DNA of 64,000 nucleotides from Eutrigla gurnardus (lineage: Eukaryota > Chordata > Actinopteri > Perciformes > Triglidae), in the NCBI GenBank assembly GCA_963514095.1, contig OY741281.1, positions 15,936,330 to 16,000,329 on the forward strand, given 5' to 3'. Shown one piece after another: positions 62,790 through 64,000 of this stretch (within the stretch, counting starts at the first letter, position 1; each line of letters opens with the position of its first letter). A program made the translations under genes and the position numbers. The notes below the pieces were generated by a model. That model was not told where the DNA came from. It searched no databases and saw only the letters and a list, made by a program, of their open reading frames with translations.

Positions 62790-64000
62790 TCAGTTGTCTT
62801 TCTGTGGACAAAAACAAGACAACATTGTGTCAAAGTCTTTAACCTGTGGTGTGTATCTACCAGTTCTCTCGTCGTAAATACTTTCAATGCTCGTAAACAT
62901 TAACAATAGCTATCCGGTGCTACCAATCAAACCACCCCAGTTATCTCTGCGTGAATCACTGTCAAGGTTTTACCTTCTTCTTGAAACCAGCAATTAGTTT
63001 CAACAGTTTGGGTGTTTGTGGTCTTGGTCCAAGCAGAGCCAAACCTTTCGGCTTCTCCTCAGCTTTAGCTGGAGGGCCTTTGCCTTTCTGCAGTTTCCTA
63101 AAACACACAGACACAATCCTTAATGGGCTGCATTTAATTCACACATACGTATTATCACATGGATTTGATTGGAACTTGTGCAGGTTGAGGCTGATAAATG
63201 ACTCACTTTCCCTTCCTGGCCAACACTTTCTGAGACTCTGGGTAGTGGACCAAGATGTCAAACAGGTCCTTCTTCTCCAGGACGAACAGGTTAGCAAAGC
63301 CATGCGCTTTCACGTTGGCTGTGCGTCTGTTTCCTCCATCTTTGGCCGACTGCAGTAAACTGTGAAGGGAGGCAAACGTATAGCTTGTGTCCATTTCAAA
63401 CAACATTGGTCTCTTTAGAAATGTGTTGAGGAAACGGCCGACGGACTGTAAGATGTAATACATTGCACTGCTATGTCCTTTACTATAAGTCTGCAATGTT
63501 CAAAAGGTAAGAATACCGCACCAGATTGAATTGAAGCAAATTTAGTCTCCTTGTGTCTACGACGGTGTACTTATTATTACCATGCCAACCAGTGTCATCA
63601 AGACACTGAAGGATGAATATGTGACTTCTTGAATTTCTTTTCACTCTTTATTATGATGTCACAGATCACTAAATGTACACAAACCTGATTTCTCCAAACA
63701 CACTGCCAGCCTTCAGCGTGACAAACACAATGCTGTTGTCAGGTCCTCCCACCACCTGCACCGCTCCACTTTTGATGATGTACATCTCTTTACCGATGTC
63801 CCCCTGCAGAGGAGAGCGCAGGACGTGAAAGCATGTACACGAAACCTTGGATGTGTTCTTGGTTATTTGCTGCATGAGGATCAACAAGGTTTATGATTTA
63901 AGCACACACAAACACATACTCACTTTCTTCACAACAAAGTCTCCAGGTAAGTAGATGATAGACTTGAGCCTCAGCAACATGTCCACCAACATCTGCTGGT
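62790..64000 (-). CDS. cngb3: Cyclic-nucleotide-gated channel beta subunit, C-terminal part (CNGB3-like)
   Basis: Minus-strand exons in view: 63924-64000 (runs off the window), 63685-63803, 63207-63359, 62974-63097 and a proposed final exon 62790-62801. The first three carry the end of the C-linker (VDMLLRLKSIIYLPGDFVVK) and the cyclic-nucleotide-binding domain: GDIGKEMYIIKSGAVQVVGG, VTLKAGSVFGE, then GGNRRTANVKAHGFANLFVL and ILVHYPESQKVL. The GE and the RTA (phosphate-binding Arg in RRTAN) of the pocket are present. The next exon is a basic tail (KLQKGKGPPAKAEEKPKGLA) with the TPKLLKLI block seen in CNGB proteins. LPGDFV and GKEMYIIK favour CNGB3 over CNGB1. Phases agree at all junctions. 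The last exon adds only Lys-Asp-Asn before TGA and is supported just by its acceptor and phase. Role: cone phototransduction channel subunit. Confidence 0.85.

Noticed and set aside
1..64000. CRISPR arrays, operons, prokaryotic promoters, rRNA or tRNA genes
   Set aside because: None seen; the minisatellite has no spacer structure and the genes are clearly eukaryotic and intron-bearing.

Overview
This is a 64 kb stretch of vertebrate chromosome, almost certainly from a ray-finned (teleost) fish and probably a percomorph. Genes are split into many short exons with GT/AG junctions. The first gene looks like selenoprotein J, a family known mainly from ray-finned fishes. An intact Tc1/mariner element has termini that resemble, from memory, the Passport elements of flatfish. 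Several short interspersed sequences are of kinds common in fish genomes. All exon maps were made by eye: reading frame was joined across each junction and compared with human orthologues recalled from memory. No alignment was run.

Layout, left to right. (1) 115-3223 (+): 3' part of an ADP-ribosylglycohydrolase/J1-crystallin-like gene with an in-frame TGA, interpreted as selenocysteine (selj). (2) 5376-13034 (+): sh3glb1 (endophilin B1/Bif-1), 9 exons, 364 aa. (3) 16313-17914: intact Tc1/mariner transposon with an uninterrupted 340-aa transposase. (4) 19904-22866 (-): nrros/lrrc33, 2 coding exons, 684 aa. (5) About 6 kb with no recognised gene but dispersed-repeat remnants. (6) 29725-31583 (-): fbxo45, 3 exons, 289 aa. 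(7) 33944-35340 (+): fam168b, 5 coding exons, 198 aa. (8) 38008-44469 (+): rbbp8/CtIP, 18 coding exons, 649 aa, with a roughly 1.2 kb minisatellite in its first coding intron. (9) 45048-48336 (-): tmem241, 15 exons, 296 aa. (10) 49299-61847 (+): nsmaf/FAN, 31 exons, 910 aa. (11) 62790-64000 (-): the 3' end of a cyclic-nucleotide-gated channel beta subunit (cngb3-like), continuing past the window.

Functionally this is an ordinary mix of housekeeping and signalling genes, not a dedicated pathway: membrane curvature and autophagy (sh3glb1), latent TGF-beta presentation (nrros), ubiquitin ligation (fbxo45), DNA end resection (rbbp8), sugar-nucleotide transport (tmem241), TNF-receptor/sphingomyelinase signalling (nsmaf) and phototransduction (cngb3). 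Two pairs are divergent with short shared upstream regions (fbxo45/fam168b and tmem241/nsmaf). Two pairs are convergent (rbbp8/tmem241 and nsmaf/cngb3).

The observations most worth a second look are the TGA-containing selj gene with a candidate SECIS, the minisatellite whose every unit carries the branch-point consensus TACTAAC in sense orientation, the apparently intact Tc1 element, and a perfectly palindromic 195-bp hAT-type MITE with an 8-bp target-site duplication. I found no clear evidence of a wholly new biological system.
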